Part shown: one piece after another, positions 27,745-36,447 of the stretch | How positions within the stretch are numbered: the first letter of the stretch is position 1 | Layout of the letters: the number at the start of each line of letters is the position of its first letter | Source of the DNA: Pseudomonadota bacterium | GTDB lineage: Bacteria > Pseudomonadota > Alphaproteobacteria > UBA8366 | Length of the DNA stretch: 64,000 nt | Direction of reading: 5' to 3' | Assembly: GCA_036339585.1 (NCBI GenBank) | Contig: JAYZAS010000001.1 | Span: forward strand, 186,001 to 250,000 | Notes under the pieces: generated by a model | The model's input: the letters and a program-made list of their open reading frames with translations, nothing else | What the model was told of the DNA's origin: nothing | The model's database searches: none | Program-made: the position numbers and the translations under genes

Positions 27745-27969
27745 TCACCCCTTAAGTCCAAAGCTTTCAAAGCGTTTATTGAATTTTGCAAGCTGGCCAC
27801 CGCTATCAACTAAACGATGTACGCCAGTCCAAGCTGGATGGGAACTAGCGTCGATCTCGAGTTTTAAAGTGTCACCGGGGTTTCCCCAAGTCGACCTAGT
27901 CCTATAGGTTGTGCCATCCGTCATTTCTACAACAATTTCATGGTACTCAGGATGTATATCGTTCTTCAT
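27745..27969 (-). CDS. rpmE: Ribosomal protein bL31
   Basis: Large-subunit protein bL31 of 74 residues: [20 protein letters not shown], then [40 protein letters not shown]. It lacks the CxxC zinc motif, so it is the cysteine-free type of bL31. The ATG is preceded by GGAG; the frame extends upstream without homology. Single gene, with about 190 bases to Hsp20. Confidence 0.95.
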   Translation of the reverse strand: MKNDIHPEYHEIVVEMTDGTTYRTRSTWGNPGDTLKLEIDASSHPAWTGVHRLVDSGGQLAKFNKRFESFGLKG

Positions 27970-28172
27970 AGCGGTACTCCAATTTGAAAAGGAGTTGTAA
28001 ATTAAACAATGCCTAGTTGGCAACTTAAATCTGGCTTAAATAATTTGGAGTGCATGACTGAATAAATTCGCACACCCGTAATCAAATTTTGTCCCTAAAA
28101 TAATGCGGAGCACCGTAATTTCTTTGGGTTCCGAATGTACACTAAAGTTTTAGCTCGAATAATGACCATCGC

Positions 28173-29108
28173 CTAAGGCGTCGGCTTCAAAGCACCCACA
28201 TCCGGTATCACCTCTTCAACGAGCCGCAACGTCTGCGCCATTAGTTCTCCATCGCTATCCCCTATTGGGCGCAAAACAAACTTACAAACTCCAGCATTTA
28301 TATACTCTTGGATACGTTCCAGTATGTCATCAGAATTTCCAATCGCCCAACTAGCGTTCAGGTTAGTTTTCGGAGCTCGTTTAAGATACAAAGCGGCCTT
28401 GCTTTTAACGCAAGGCTCCTCCCAATTTCCAAATCGAAAAAAGAAACCCGCGCCATAATGATCATAATCAATACTGCGACCTGCGAGTTCAACCTCTTTC
28501 TTGATTTCATCTATTACAGGCTTAACTTCTGCGGGCGTTTCTCGACCTGCTTGCCAACCACTAGCAAAACGGGCTGTTCGTCTAATTGCAGGCCGCGATG
28601 AGCCTCCAATCCAAATAGGAAGTTTTCTTTGAGCCGGCTTAGGTTCAATGCAAGCATCTTTATATCTGTAGTGTTCGCCTTCGAAACTCACCGATTCTTC
28701 TGACCAAAGTCGCGAAATTATTTCCAAAGACTCATCTACTTTCTGACCAACACCTTTAAACACACGTCCAGTAGCTGCCCAGTCAGCAGCATCTTTGCTA
28801 CCAATTCCGAATGCTGGCAGAAGACGCCCATCGCTCAAATAGTCTATAGTTGCGCATTGCTTGGCCGTCACAAGTGGATCTCGCAATGCGACCGAACAAA
28901 TATTCATCCCAAATTTTATTGTTTTAGTCGCGCCGGCTATTGCTGCAAGAGCAGAAAGTGATTCAAGGTAGGGTACTTTGGAAATGAGACGATCTGTCTG
29001 CCATATTGAATCCACGCCACTTTCTTCGCAAAGCGCAACCCACTCCCAGAATGCTTTAGCGGATGAAAACGGAAAATCCGCAATCCCAAAACCAACGCCA
29101 ATACTCAT
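28173..29108 (-). CDS. LLM-class flavin-dependent oxidoreductase
   Basis: A luciferase-like monooxygenase or F420/FMN dehydrogenase of 311 residues. The TIM-barrel markers are GFGIADFPF, ESGVDSIWQTDRLISKV, TIKFGMNICSVALRDPLVTAKQCATIDYLSDGR, FGIGS and the phosphate loop KLPIWIGGSSRPAIRRTAR. Whether FMN or F420 is used cannot be told. AGGAGGG just before ATG is a strong ribosome site. It is divergent from the SDR-SDR-TauD operon and may belong to the same catabolic locus. Confidence 0.85.
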   Translation of the reverse strand: MSIGVGFGIADFPFSSAKAFWEWVALCEESGVDSIWQTDRLISKVPYLESLSALAAIAGATKTIKFGMNICSVALRDPLVTAKQCATIDYLSDGRLLPAFGIGSKDAADWAATGRVFKGVGQKVDESLEIISRLWSEESVSFEGEHYRYKDACIEPKPAQRKLPIWIGGSSRPAIRRTARFASGWQAGRETPAEVKPVIDEIKKEVELAGRSIDYDHYGAGFFFRFGNWEEPCVKSKAALYLKRAPKTNLNASWAIGNSDDILERIQEYINAGVCKFVLRPIGDSDGELMAQTLRLVEEVIPDVGALKPTP

Positions 29109-29219
29109 ACAACCCTCCTGCTCCTTGTTAATTTTCCCTAAAAGTCTGAAAGTGTCTAGGGGATAGAACTAAAGCTTAGATTCCTGTAAACGGCTTATAA
29201 ACTAATAGGAGAAGCAAAA

Positions 29220-29981
29220 GTGCCAAAAACACCAAATTATTTCAAAGATAAGACAATCTTCATCACAGGTGCTGCAAGTGGCATAGGGAAATCAACGGCA
29301 ATGATTTTTGCCAGAGAAGCCTCTAACGTAGTAGCCACTGATATTGATGAGAAAGGTGCCATTATGACTGCCGACCACGTTGTTCAAGGCGGAGGGCATG
29401 GAATAGGCCTTCAATGTGACGTTACCGACCGCGGCAGTATTGAAAAAGCGGTTTCTCTGAGTCTCGAAAGATTCGGAAAAATTGACTTCCTCTTTAATTC
29501 AGCAGGCTCAGCAATAAAACGGGCAAAGTTTTTAGAGATCGATGAGGATCTGTGGGATCGAACATATGAGTTGAACGTAAAGGGAACCTTTTTATGTATG
29601 CAGGTTATAATTCCGCACATGTTAAAGGAAGGAAAGGGTGTGATTGTTAATATGGCTAGCAACGCCACTCGCACAGGCGGTGCCGCCAAATCCCCTCATT
29701 ACGCATCGGCCAAGGGTGCGGTACACACCCTGACAATTGGTGTTGGCCGCGAATTTGCAGGTAGAGGCGTACGATGTCTATCGTTGTCACCATCCGCAGT
29801 TGATACCCCTTTCCAAGATATTTCTAGTAAAGAAATGCTTGATGCTTCAATTGAGGGAAACCCCATGAAACGTATGGGCACACCTGATGAAATAGCGGAA
29901 ATGGTGCTATTTACATGTTCTGATGCTTGTGAGTTCATTAATGCCGATACGCTATACCTAACAGGCGGATCGAAAGCATAA
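29220..29981 (+). CDS. Short-chain dehydrogenase/reductase, first of tandem pair
   Basis: Classical SDR of 253 residues, oxidising or reducing an alcohol/ketone with NAD(P). The nucleotide motif TGAASGIG is at residues 16-23, ATDID follows the second strand (the Asp suggests NAD+), NSAGSA replaces NNAG, and the catalytic Ser...YxxxK appears as NMASNATRTGG and HYASAKGAV. The start is GTG with AGGAG upstream. It shares about half its residues with the next gene, including FLxxDxDL and the KTPxxFxxKT N-terminus, so the pair arose by duplication. The substrate is unknown. Confidence 0.92.
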   Translation: MPKTPNYFKDKTIFITGAASGIGKSTAMIFAREASNVVATDIDEKGAIMTADHVVQGGGHGIGLQCDVTDRGSIEKAVSLSLERFGKIDFLFNSAGSAIKRAKFLEIDEDLWDRTYELNVKGTFLCMQVIIPHMLKEGKGVIVNMASNATRTGGAAKSPHYASAKGAVHTLTIGVGREFAGRGVRCLSLSPSAVDTPFQDISSKEMLDASIEGNPMKRMGTPDEIAEMVLFTCSDACEFINADTLYLTGGSKA

Positions 29982-30000
29982 GGGGGGGGGAGAACTTTTA

Positions 30001-30765
30001 ATGCCTAAAACACCAGATTTTTTTGCGAAAAAAACTCTTTTTCTGACCGGAGCAGCTAGTGGCATTGGCGAAGCAACCGCTTATATTTTTGCTCGCGAGG
30101 GCGCTAATGTGATCTGCACCGATATTAATTTAGAGGGAGCTAAAAAAGTTGCCCGCGAGGTGAACCGAAGGGGAGGTAAAGGTCTTGCCATATCATGCGA
30201 CGTTACCGAGCGAGCAAAAGTCGAGGTGGCCGTTGCCGCCGGCATAAAACATTTCGGGAATATTGATTTTCAATTCAACAATGCAGGATCTGCAATAAAG
30301 CGCTCCAAGTTTCTAGATATCGATGATGATTTATTTGAGAAAGCCTACGACCTTAATGTCAAAGGGGTGTTCTACGGTATGCAGGCTGTTTTACCACACA
30401 TGCTCGAGCGCGGCAGCGGAGTGATAGTAAACACGGCCTCCATGTCTTATATCCGGGGAGGAGGCGGTCACTCAATCCATTATGCCTCAGCTAAGGGTGC
30501 AGTCGTTACTATGACAATGGGAGTTGCGCGTGAGTTTGTAAAAGAAAATATACGCTGCGTTTCAATTTCGCCAGCAGCTGCTGATACCCATTTTCAAGAT
30601 ATTTCATCAAATGATTTAAAAAAGTCGATGACCAATGATATTCCCATAGGCCGAATGGCCGATCCAGAAGAAATTGCCGAAGTAGTACTATTCCTCTGTT
30701 CTGATGCATGCCCTTATATCACCGCCGATACAATCAGGATTTCTGGCGGTGGTGGATTTCGTTAG
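30001..30765 (+). CDS. Short-chain dehydrogenase/reductase, second of tandem pair
   Basis: Sister of the preceding gene, 254 residues. TGAASGIGEATAYIFAREGA, CTDIN (Asp after strand two, NAD+ preference), FNNAGSAIKRSKFLDID, NTASMSYIRGG and the catalytic HYASAKGAVVTM are all in place. The nucleotide region between the two genes is a run of nine G (29982-29990) followed by AGAACTTTTA, serving as a degenerate ribosome site for this ATG. The product may act on a neighbouring oxidation step. TauD follows nine bases after the stop. Confidence 0.92.
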   Translation: MPKTPDFFAKKTLFLTGAASGIGEATAYIFAREGANVICTDINLEGAKKVAREVNRRGGKGLAISCDVTERAKVEVAVAAGIKHFGNIDFQFNNAGSAIKRSKFLDIDDDLFEKAYDLNVKGVFYGMQAVLPHMLERGSGVIVNTASMSYIRGGGGHSIHYASAKGAVVTMTMGVAREFVKENIRCVSISPAAADTHFQDISSNDLKKSMTNDIPIGRMADPEEIAEVVLFLCSDACPYITADTIRISGGGGFR

Positions 30766-30774
30766 GAGAAAAAG

Positions 30775-31617
30775 ATGAAATTAACGCCCTTTGACGCACC
30801 CTTAGGCGCCGAAATTACCGGCATCAACCTGGCGGACGACCTCCCCGCGGAAACCATAGAAGAGCTTAATGCTTATTGGGCTGAATATCTGGTATTATGT
30901 ATTCGTAATCAGAACCTTGCTCCACTAGATTTTCTTAAGGCAGGCCGTATTTTTGGCGATCCCTTCGAACAGCTCTACGGACAATTCAACCATCCAGATT
31001 ATCCCGACATTGGTCTTCTAACTCATCAAGATGGCGATACGGTTGGCACTGGCAAACGGAAAATACGTGGCACCTCATGGCATACAGACGCTTCCTATTT
31101 CGAGTGTCCTCCGGCCGGCACGATGCTTTTCGCCCTTGAAATCCCAAAAGGTGGGGGAGACACCGACTTCATGTCAACTCGGGCAGCATATGAAGCACTG
31201 CCTAGCAGAACGAAACAGCAAATAAGCCAGCTTAAAGCTATTCACGTCTATGAAAGCAGCAGGTCACCCCGTAAATTAATTAAGCGTTCTCAAGACCAGG
31301 TGGAGAAATTTGGTGAACAAACCAAACACCCAATAGTACGCACTCATCCGGCAAATGGTTGCAAATCAATTTTTCTTAATCCTATCCGGGTTGAGTCAGT
31401 GGATGGACTTACCCGGGACGAAAGCAACAAAATTCTTGATGATTTGCATGATCACCTATTCCAACCAGAATTTCATTATCGTCACAAATGGAATGTTGGG
31501 GATTTTTTAATTTGGGACAACCGAAGCATTTTACATCAAGCGAATGACGATTACGATTGGCGCAGCCAGCGACGACTTCTATACCGTATAATGGTTAAGG
31601 GTGAACGACCTTTTTGA
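30775..31617 (+). CDS. TauD/TfdA-family 2-oxoglutarate dioxygenase
   Basis: Non-haem Fe(II) dioxygenase of 280 residues. It opens LTPFDAPLGAEITGINLADDL (family N-terminus). The iron ligands are visible: HxD in SWHTDASYFECPP near residue 102, and the distal His in WDNRSILHQANDDY near 260, with the 2OG-binding arginine in QRRLLYRIMV. Family members hydroxylate taurine, 2,4-D, alkyl sulfates, carnitine precursors and others; the actual substrate is open. Third gene of the SDR-SDR-TauD operon. Confidence 0.9.
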   Translation: MKLTPFDAPLGAEITGINLADDLPAETIEELNAYWAEYLVLCIRNQNLAPLDFLKAGRIFGDPFEQLYGQFNHPDYPDIGLLTHQDGDTVGTGKRKIRGTSWHTDASYFECPPAGTMLFALEIPKGGGDTDFMSTRAAYEALPSRTKQQISQLKAIHVYESSRSPRKLIKRSQDQVEKFGEQTKHPIVRTHPANGCKSIFLNPIRVESVDGLTRDESNKILDDLHDHLFQPEFHYRHKWNVGDFLIWDNRSILHQANDDYDWRSQRRLLYRIMVKGERPF

Positions 31618-31711
31618 CCACAATTCGGTCTCGTGACATATCTTAGAGATCAAGTGTATGCTTGCAGCAATGAAAGGCTTACATGCGCCTTAATTCACAA
31701 ATGTACAAATC

Positions 31712-32350
31712 CTACACCACCCCAAGTGCATCCCGAAAACGTGTTTTCCAAACCGAAGCATCACGTTCAGCTGGCATTGCTAATTTTCCAGGGTCAGTGG
31801 CCGCAACTTTAAGTAAAATAAACGTGCTACTATTGGCGTTTCGTAGTAATTCACGTGCCTCCTTAAATTGACTTTGTTTTGTAACAGTTCGAACGGATTT
31901 GATATTGGCGCCTTCTGCCATTTTCGCCAAGTCTACACCGCGAAGAGTGTGGCTGGGTTGCCATCCAGTCTCCCCATAACGCTGGTTATCGATACATAAA
32001 ATGCGGAGATTGGGAACCTCCATCGCTCCTATTGCTGCTAGTGTACCAACATTCATGAGAAGCTCTCCCTCTCCAGTAACAACAAGCACAGTTCTATCTG
32101 GCTGTGCCAAAGCCAATCCCAATCCAATACTACAAGCTGCACCCATCGCACCACTGAGTGGGAAGACATTGTTCGGATTAGCTCCAGTTGCATTCAGAAC
32201 GTCGTCTTTAGCTCCTGCAAGCCCAGTCACGATGAGAAAATCATCGGTATCACCGAGTATGGCTTTCGTCGCTTTGCGGCGTTCAAGTTCACCAGCCTTA
32301 AGTTTGGCATTAGGTTTACTGACATGTTTCTTTGTGATTTTTTTAGCCAT
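31712..32350 (-). CDS. ThDP-dependent decarboxylase, C-terminal (PP) subunit
   Basis: The PP half of a split thiamine-diphosphate enzyme, like the beta subunit of sulfopyruvate decarboxylase or the C-terminal half of phosphonopyruvate decarboxylase. After a basic 25-residue lead (KKITKKHVSK), the core shows LSGAMGAACSIGLGLALAQP and TGEGELLMNVGTLAAIGA, where GEG replaces the usual GDG, followed by NLRILCIDNQRYGETG. That last segment carries the second metal-binding DN. 212 residues. It begins 11 bases after the partner subunit's stop. Actual substrate, sulfonate, phosphonate or plain 2-oxo acid, is not determined. Confidence 0.78.
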   Translation of the reverse strand: MAKKITKKHVSKPNAKLKAGELERRKATKAILGDTDDFLIVTGLAGAKDDVLNATGANPNNVFPLSGAMGAACSIGLGLALAQPDRTVLVVTGEGELLMNVGTLAAIGAMEVPNLRILCIDNQRYGETGWQPSHTLRGVDLAKMAEGANIKSVRTVTKQSQFKEARELLRNANSSTFILLKVAATDPGKLAMPAERDASVWKTRFRDALGVV

Positions 32351-32361
32351 TTTTTTTCCTT

Positions 32362-32889
32362 CTAAGCGAATTTTTTTGCACCAAGGAGCTTCTGCGTGAG
32401 TAAAACAGCCATTGGCTGATTAGACCGAAATGCCATAGCGCCTGCCGCCTGAACAGTAGGCACTACCTCGTTCTCGTAATCACACGTGAGAACGGTCAAA
32501 CCACAAGCCTCACAAACCGGTTTAACCGCTTGACCCATGGGAACCTGCCAAGGATTGGCTTCGCCAAAGTCACCCCGCATCGAGACAAGCATTAAAAGCG
32601 GGATACGGCCATTGGTATTTAAACTAAAAAAGTTCACGCAGTTTCCTACACCACTAGACTGAACACAAAGTGCAGCACGCTCTCCGCCAAGCCAAGCACC
32701 TACAGCAACGCCGACGCCCTCCTCCTCAGTTGACAAGGCAATGGAATGAACATCCTTGTCACTCAAAGAATTATCTATAATAGCTTTGTGCCCCGCATCG
32801 GGCACGTAAGCAAACTGGGTCACACCAAGGTCTTTTTTGAGTGTTTGATATAGCTTATCCTGCCAAATAGTTTTTTTCTTTGCCGCCAT
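32362..32889 (-). CDS. ThDP-dependent decarboxylase, N-terminal (Pyr) subunit
   Basis: The PYR half, 175 residues, that provides the catalytic glutamate contacting the pyrimidine N1' of ThDP: TEEEGVGVAVGAWLGGERAA. Further matches to ComD/phosphonopyruvate decarboxylase are QFAYVPDAGHKAIID, QSSGVGNCVN and SMRGDFGEANPWQVPMG. The start MAAKKKTIW is chosen because GGGGGA lies five bases upstream; the frame could extend 15 residues. Expected to form an alpha2beta2 enzyme with the downstream gene. Confidence 0.78.
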   Translation of the reverse strand: MAAKKKTIWQDKLYQTLKKDLGVTQFAYVPDAGHKAIIDNSLSDKDVHSIALSTEEEGVGVAVGAWLGGERAALCVQSSGVGNCVNFFSLNTNGRIPLLMLVSMRGDFGEANPWQVPMGQAVKPVCEACGLTVLTCDYENEVVPTVQAAGAMAFRSNQPMAVLLTQKLLGAKKFA

Positions 32890-33071
32890 AAGCGTCCCCC
32901 TTACCCTTTGCAAATATACGCATGTTTTCGACAACCTCCATAATAATATATTCTGTTGCTTGCGCTAGTCCCAAACGCACGATGTGTACATTTAGATGAC
33001 TTTACAGACCATAGAATTGGGCTAAAACCAGAGGAATCCTCTCAACGTAGGGCCCAATCAAACTTTATTTT

Positions 33072-33992
33072 TCAATTCGCCTCATTAGCCGCCTCTTTTT
33101 TTGCGATATTATCTGCAATTTTAATCAAATTCTGAGCGCGGTAGACAACCGGGTAATCGACCATCTTTCCATCAACCTCAAGTGACGCGCGACCTGCGTC
33201 AATTGCCTTTTGAAACTCCTCAATTATTACCCGAGCCTTTGCAATCTCTCCTTCATTAGGAGTGAACTCTTGATTAAGGATAGGAACTACAGCGGGATGA
33301 ATACATGATGATCCTGCGAAGCCAAAACGACGGGATTTTTTTACGATCTCCCGCATTTCATCAAGTCTCGTGTAATCAGCCCCCGAACTGACCAAACCCA
33401 TGGGCAAAACACCTGCCGCTCGTGCCGCTATTATTGATTGCTGTTTTGGAAACAAAAGTGTTTCAGTTGATGGCTCTACACCTATAGAAAGGGTGAAATC
33501 CTCGCTACCTAATCCAAATCCTGCAATACGCTCGTGTGATTTAGCAATCTCTGGCATTTTGAAGTAAGCTTCGGCAGTTTCAATACGAACACTCATAATT
33601 GTCGAACCCACATCCATACCACGTTCTGCTTCCAATTCCGAAATTGCTTCCGCAATCAACCGCACGTGGCCAGGACCATCACACTTAGGTAAGGTAATTC
33701 CAGTTATTCCGTGACCGATAACGGCCTCGAGATCAGGTATGGCGAGCCGTAGCGGACTGTTTATTCGGACAAAAACATCAGCGCCTCTCCTGCTAACAAG
33801 CTTTGCTGCATCGGTTACAAGGGAGCGCGCCATAGCTTTTTCAGAGGAAGCTATGCTATCTTCCAAGTCCAAAATTATAGCATCAGCGCCACGGGTATGA
33901 GCCTTCTCAACATACTTATCTACATTTACTGGCACGAACAGTAATGAACGCAGCACTAAACCTTCTTTAGCTTTTTCAGTAATTTCAGACAT
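33072..33992 (-). CDS. CoA ester lyase (HpcH/HpaI; CitE-like)
   Basis: A 306-residue malyl-/citramalyl-CoA lyase-type barrel. RSLLFVPVNVDKYVEKAHTR, GADAIILDLEDSIASSEK (Asp-Glu-Asp metal site), VRINSP, LPKCDGPGHV, VRIETAEAYFKM (Glu), FGLGSEDFTLSIG and CIHPAVVPILNQEF are diagnostic. It cleaves a beta-hydroxyacyl-CoA to acetyl-CoA plus a 2-oxo acid. AAAGGGGAAAA gives a good ribosome site. It sits about 180 bases upstream of the split ThDP decarboxylase on the same strand, which suggests a shared pathway for 2-oxo or hydroxy acids. Confidence 0.88.
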   Translation of the reverse strand: MSEITEKAKEGLVLRSLLFVPVNVDKYVEKAHTRGADAIILDLEDSIASSEKAMARSLVTDAAKLVSRRGADVFVRINSPLRLAIPDLEAVIGHGITGITLPKCDGPGHVRLIAEAISELEAERGMDVGSTIMSVRIETAEAYFKMPEIAKSHERIAGFGLGSEDFTLSIGVEPSTETLLFPKQQSIIAARAAGVLPMGLVSSGADYTRLDEMREIVKKSRRFGFAGSSCIHPAVVPILNQEFTPNEGEIAKARVIIEEFQKAIDAGRASLEVDGKMVDYPVVYRAQNLIKIADNIAKKEAANEAN

Positions 33993-34083
33993 TTTTCCCC
34001 TTTACTTTAAAACGTTCCCCCAACCGTCCTCATAGGTGCGCCAAAGTATTCGACTTAGCCTATAAACCGGCAACGCCCTAATC

Positions 34084-35232
34084 TTAGCGCTGATCAAATT
34101 TCATTTCGATACGCCGATTACGGCGGTAAGCAATTTCGTCACTGCGATTGTCGAGAGGATATGAGGCAGCAAATCCGGTTGCGGCAAAACGTTTGGCAGG
34201 CAATCCCTGCTTGCGTAAGAATTTCACAACCGAAATTGCCCTAGCAGCAGAAAGCTCCCAGTTCGAAGGAAACTCAATAGTGCGGATGGGCCTTTGATCT
34301 GTATGCCCATCAACCCGAAGAATCCAGTCTATATCGTCCGGCACATTGCTGGCTATCTCTTTCAAGGTTCTGCCAAATTTCCTTAACTTATCCTTACCTT
34401 TGTTGCCAATAACTGCAGAGCCGCTCTTAAACAAAACTTCCGACTGAAAAACAAATCGGTCGCCAACAATTTGTACATCCCGACGATCACCAAGAACATC
34501 CCGCAGACGTCCGAAAAATTGTGATCTATAACGAGCTAGCTGATGCACCTTGCTTGCCAATGCTGCGTTAAGACGTTTGCCAAGATTAGCTATCTTTATC
34601 TGAGCATCCTTGTCTTTCCTTTCAGAAATCTCTAATGCCTTCTTAATCTCGAGAAGCTGAATACGAAGTGCGCTCATTTGCTGCTTTATTGACGTAAGCT
34701 GCGCTTTGGTGGTCGCAGAAATTTTCTTTTGCTCGTTAAGCGAAGTTGTTCGTTTATTGAGATTAACCTGTAGTTTTGCGGCATCTTGTTGAAATTTTTT
34801 CTTCAGCGTCTCAAGTGCCACCAAATCTTTTTTCAACAACATAATATTATTACGCGAGACCCTTATCTCGCCTTTTAATGCATTACGTTCTGTTTCGTTT
34901 TTTTCTAATTCGCGTTTAGCAGCCGCAAGGTTAGAAGCTAGAGCGTCTTCTCGCGAAATCGAACTCTCGAGGTCTGCACTTAATGATAGTTTCTCAGAAA
35001 GCAATGATGCTTTTGCCTTTTGTTCAACATCAAGAAGATCGGCTAATTCAGCCATCTTCACATTGAGTGACGCTAGAGCCTTATCGCGACCGACTAATGC
35101 GTCACTCAGATAGAATTGGGAAACCGCAAAAATCATCAATAAGAATATGATGACCATAAGCAACGTTGCTAGTGCATCGACAAAACCCGGCCAGATGTCA
35201 GGATTAGTTCGGTGTCGGCGTACCAAGGCCAT
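34084..35232 (-). CDS. MotB/OmpA-like protein with long periplasmic coiled coil
   Basis: A 382-residue partner of the MotA/ExbB protein upstream. Residues 1-10 are basic and cytoplasmic. One TM helix spans about 14-36 (WPGFVDALATLLMVIIFLLM), with the Asp of FVDAL at the position used for proton transfer in MotB/ExbD-type stators. Residues 45-230 are a continuous coiled coil (Lys/Glu/Leu-rich). The OmpA-type peptidoglycan-binding domain occupies about 265-382: LFKSGSAVIG, VDGHTDQRPI, SNWELSAARAISVVKFL and YRRNRRIEMKF, containing the NELSxxRA-like and R-R-I-E motifs. Function unknown; not flagellar, as no flagellar genes are near. Confidence 0.82.
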   Translation of the reverse strand: MALVRRHRTNPDIWPGFVDALATLLMVIIFLLMIFAVSQFYLSDALVGRDKALASLNVKMAELADLLDVEQKAKASLLSEKLSLSADLESSISREDALASNLAAAKRELEKNETERNALKGEIRVSRNNIMLLKKDLVALETLKKKFQQDAAKLQVNLNKRTTSLNEQKKISATTKAQLTSIKQQMSALRIQLLEIKKALEISERKDKDAQIKIANLGKRLNAALASKVHQLARYRSQFFGRLRDVLGDRRDVQIVGDRFVFQSEVLFKSGSAVIGNKGKDKLRKFGRTLKEIASNVPDDIDWILRVDGHTDQRPIRTIEFPSNWELSAARAISVVKFLRKQGLPAKRFAATGFAASYPLDNRSDEIAYRRNRRIEMKFDQR

Positions 35233-35241
35233 GACGTTACC

Positions 35242-36384
35242 CTATTTCTCGCCCTTGGACAGAGCCGCAAGGGTACGCGCGAGAAGGCGAATTTCCGAAC
35301 GTATCTCTGCAATTGTTTCGGCGCGCCCACTTTCCAGGTCCCCTGCAATCCTCGCCAAATTAGTTTCGACAGCCTTGTAATCAATACCCACACCGGACAT
35401 GCCGCCACTTGGCGCCGTCAACCCAGAATTCCCGAGCTTCTCTAAAACGGGCACTAGCTTTTGTTGGCCCTCGGCAAGCTGAAGCATCGTTTGGCGTTCA
35501 GTCTTCATTATCTCTCCAAAACTGACAAGCGCATCCGCCATTTCAATTATTTTCTTGTTAGCCTCGAGACGGCTGGCTTCGCCTTTCTGTAGACTACGCT
35601 GCAAACTTTCGAGACTATCTGCAGTTTGTTCTAATAAGGCTTGCACAAAGGCCGGCACTGATTGGTCTCCTTCAACGCCGAGAAGCCCAGACCCGAGACG
35701 GGTTTGCCCAGAAAGCCAGTCCTCTAGTTCGTTATAGAAACGATTATGAGCCTGCCCTGCCTGCAGAGCTAGAAACCCTAATATTAGTGATCCAGCCAAA
35801 CCAAAAAGCGAGGAACTAAATGCAGTTCCCATCCCAGCAAGCGGTGCCTTAAGGCCCAATCGTAAATTTTCAAAAAATTTCTCAGTGTCTTCACTGCTTA
35901 CTGAAAGCCCGCCTATGACCTCGCCGACTGAATCGATGGTTTGAAGCAAACCCCAGAACGTGCCAAGCAACCCAAGAAATACCAACAACCCGATCATGTA
36001 TCTCGATGTCTCCCTAATTTCATCGAGTCTCGCAGCGATACCATCAAGAAGGGTTCGTAACGCCATGGTGGACAAGCTTAATCGTCCTTCCTGGCGTTCA
36101 CCTAACATACTAGCCATCGACGCTAACAAAATCGGCTCGGAAACTGAGGTTTTTGCTAATCCATCACGCTGGAAATTTTCGATCCATATGATCTCACGGC
36201 GCAGCAACGCAGTGCTGCGGAAACTTTGAACAATGCCAATTGAAAGGGCAAAAACAATGATGCCGTTTAAAACCGGATTGGCAAGGAAAGCCCCTGTCAA
36301 GGTGGGGGCCAGCAATCCCATGCCGATACCTCCAAACATTAAAAAAAGCGCCATGCGTAGAAGATACCTTGTTGGCCGCGTCAT
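35242..36384 (-). CDS. MotA/TolQ/ExbB-family proton channel protein
   Basis: A 380-residue membrane protein: TM segments at about 8-28 (LLRMALFLMFGGIGMGLLAP) and 36-52, then a cytosolic stretch of about 85 residues, then YMIGLLVFLGLLGTFWGLLQ and AFSSSLFGLAGSLILGFLALQ, the MotA_ExbB core. A C-terminal helical tail of about 150 residues (QTADSLESLQRSLQKGEASR) is likely cytosolic and coiled. It starts nine bases before the MotB-like gene. The ATG is chosen over a TTG 21 bases upstream. The module is conserved in alphaproteobacteria beside suhB/efp as I recall, and remains uncharacterised. Confidence 0.8.
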   Translation of the reverse strand: MTRPTRYLLRMALFLMFGGIGMGLLAPTLTGAFLANPVLNGIIVFALSIGIVQSFRSTALLRREIIWIENFQRDGLAKTSVSEPILLASMASMLGERQEGRLSLSTMALRTLLDGIAARLDEIRETSRYMIGLLVFLGLLGTFWGLLQTIDSVGEVIGGLSVSSEDTEKFFENLRLGLKAPLAGMGTAFSSSLFGLAGSLILGFLALQAGQAHNRFYNELEDWLSGQTRLGSGLLGVEGDQSVPAFVQALLEQTADSLESLQRSLQKGEASRLEANKKIIEMADALVSFGEIMKTERQTMLQLAEGQQKLVPVLEKLGNSGLTAPSGGMSGVGIDYKAVETNLARIAGDLESGRAETIAEIRSEIRLLARTLAALSKGEK

Positions 36385-36447
36385 TCTCTGGTGTACGCCT
36401 TTCAAGCTTAAAATTATGAGTTCTCGCTATGAAACAGCGATCACTAT

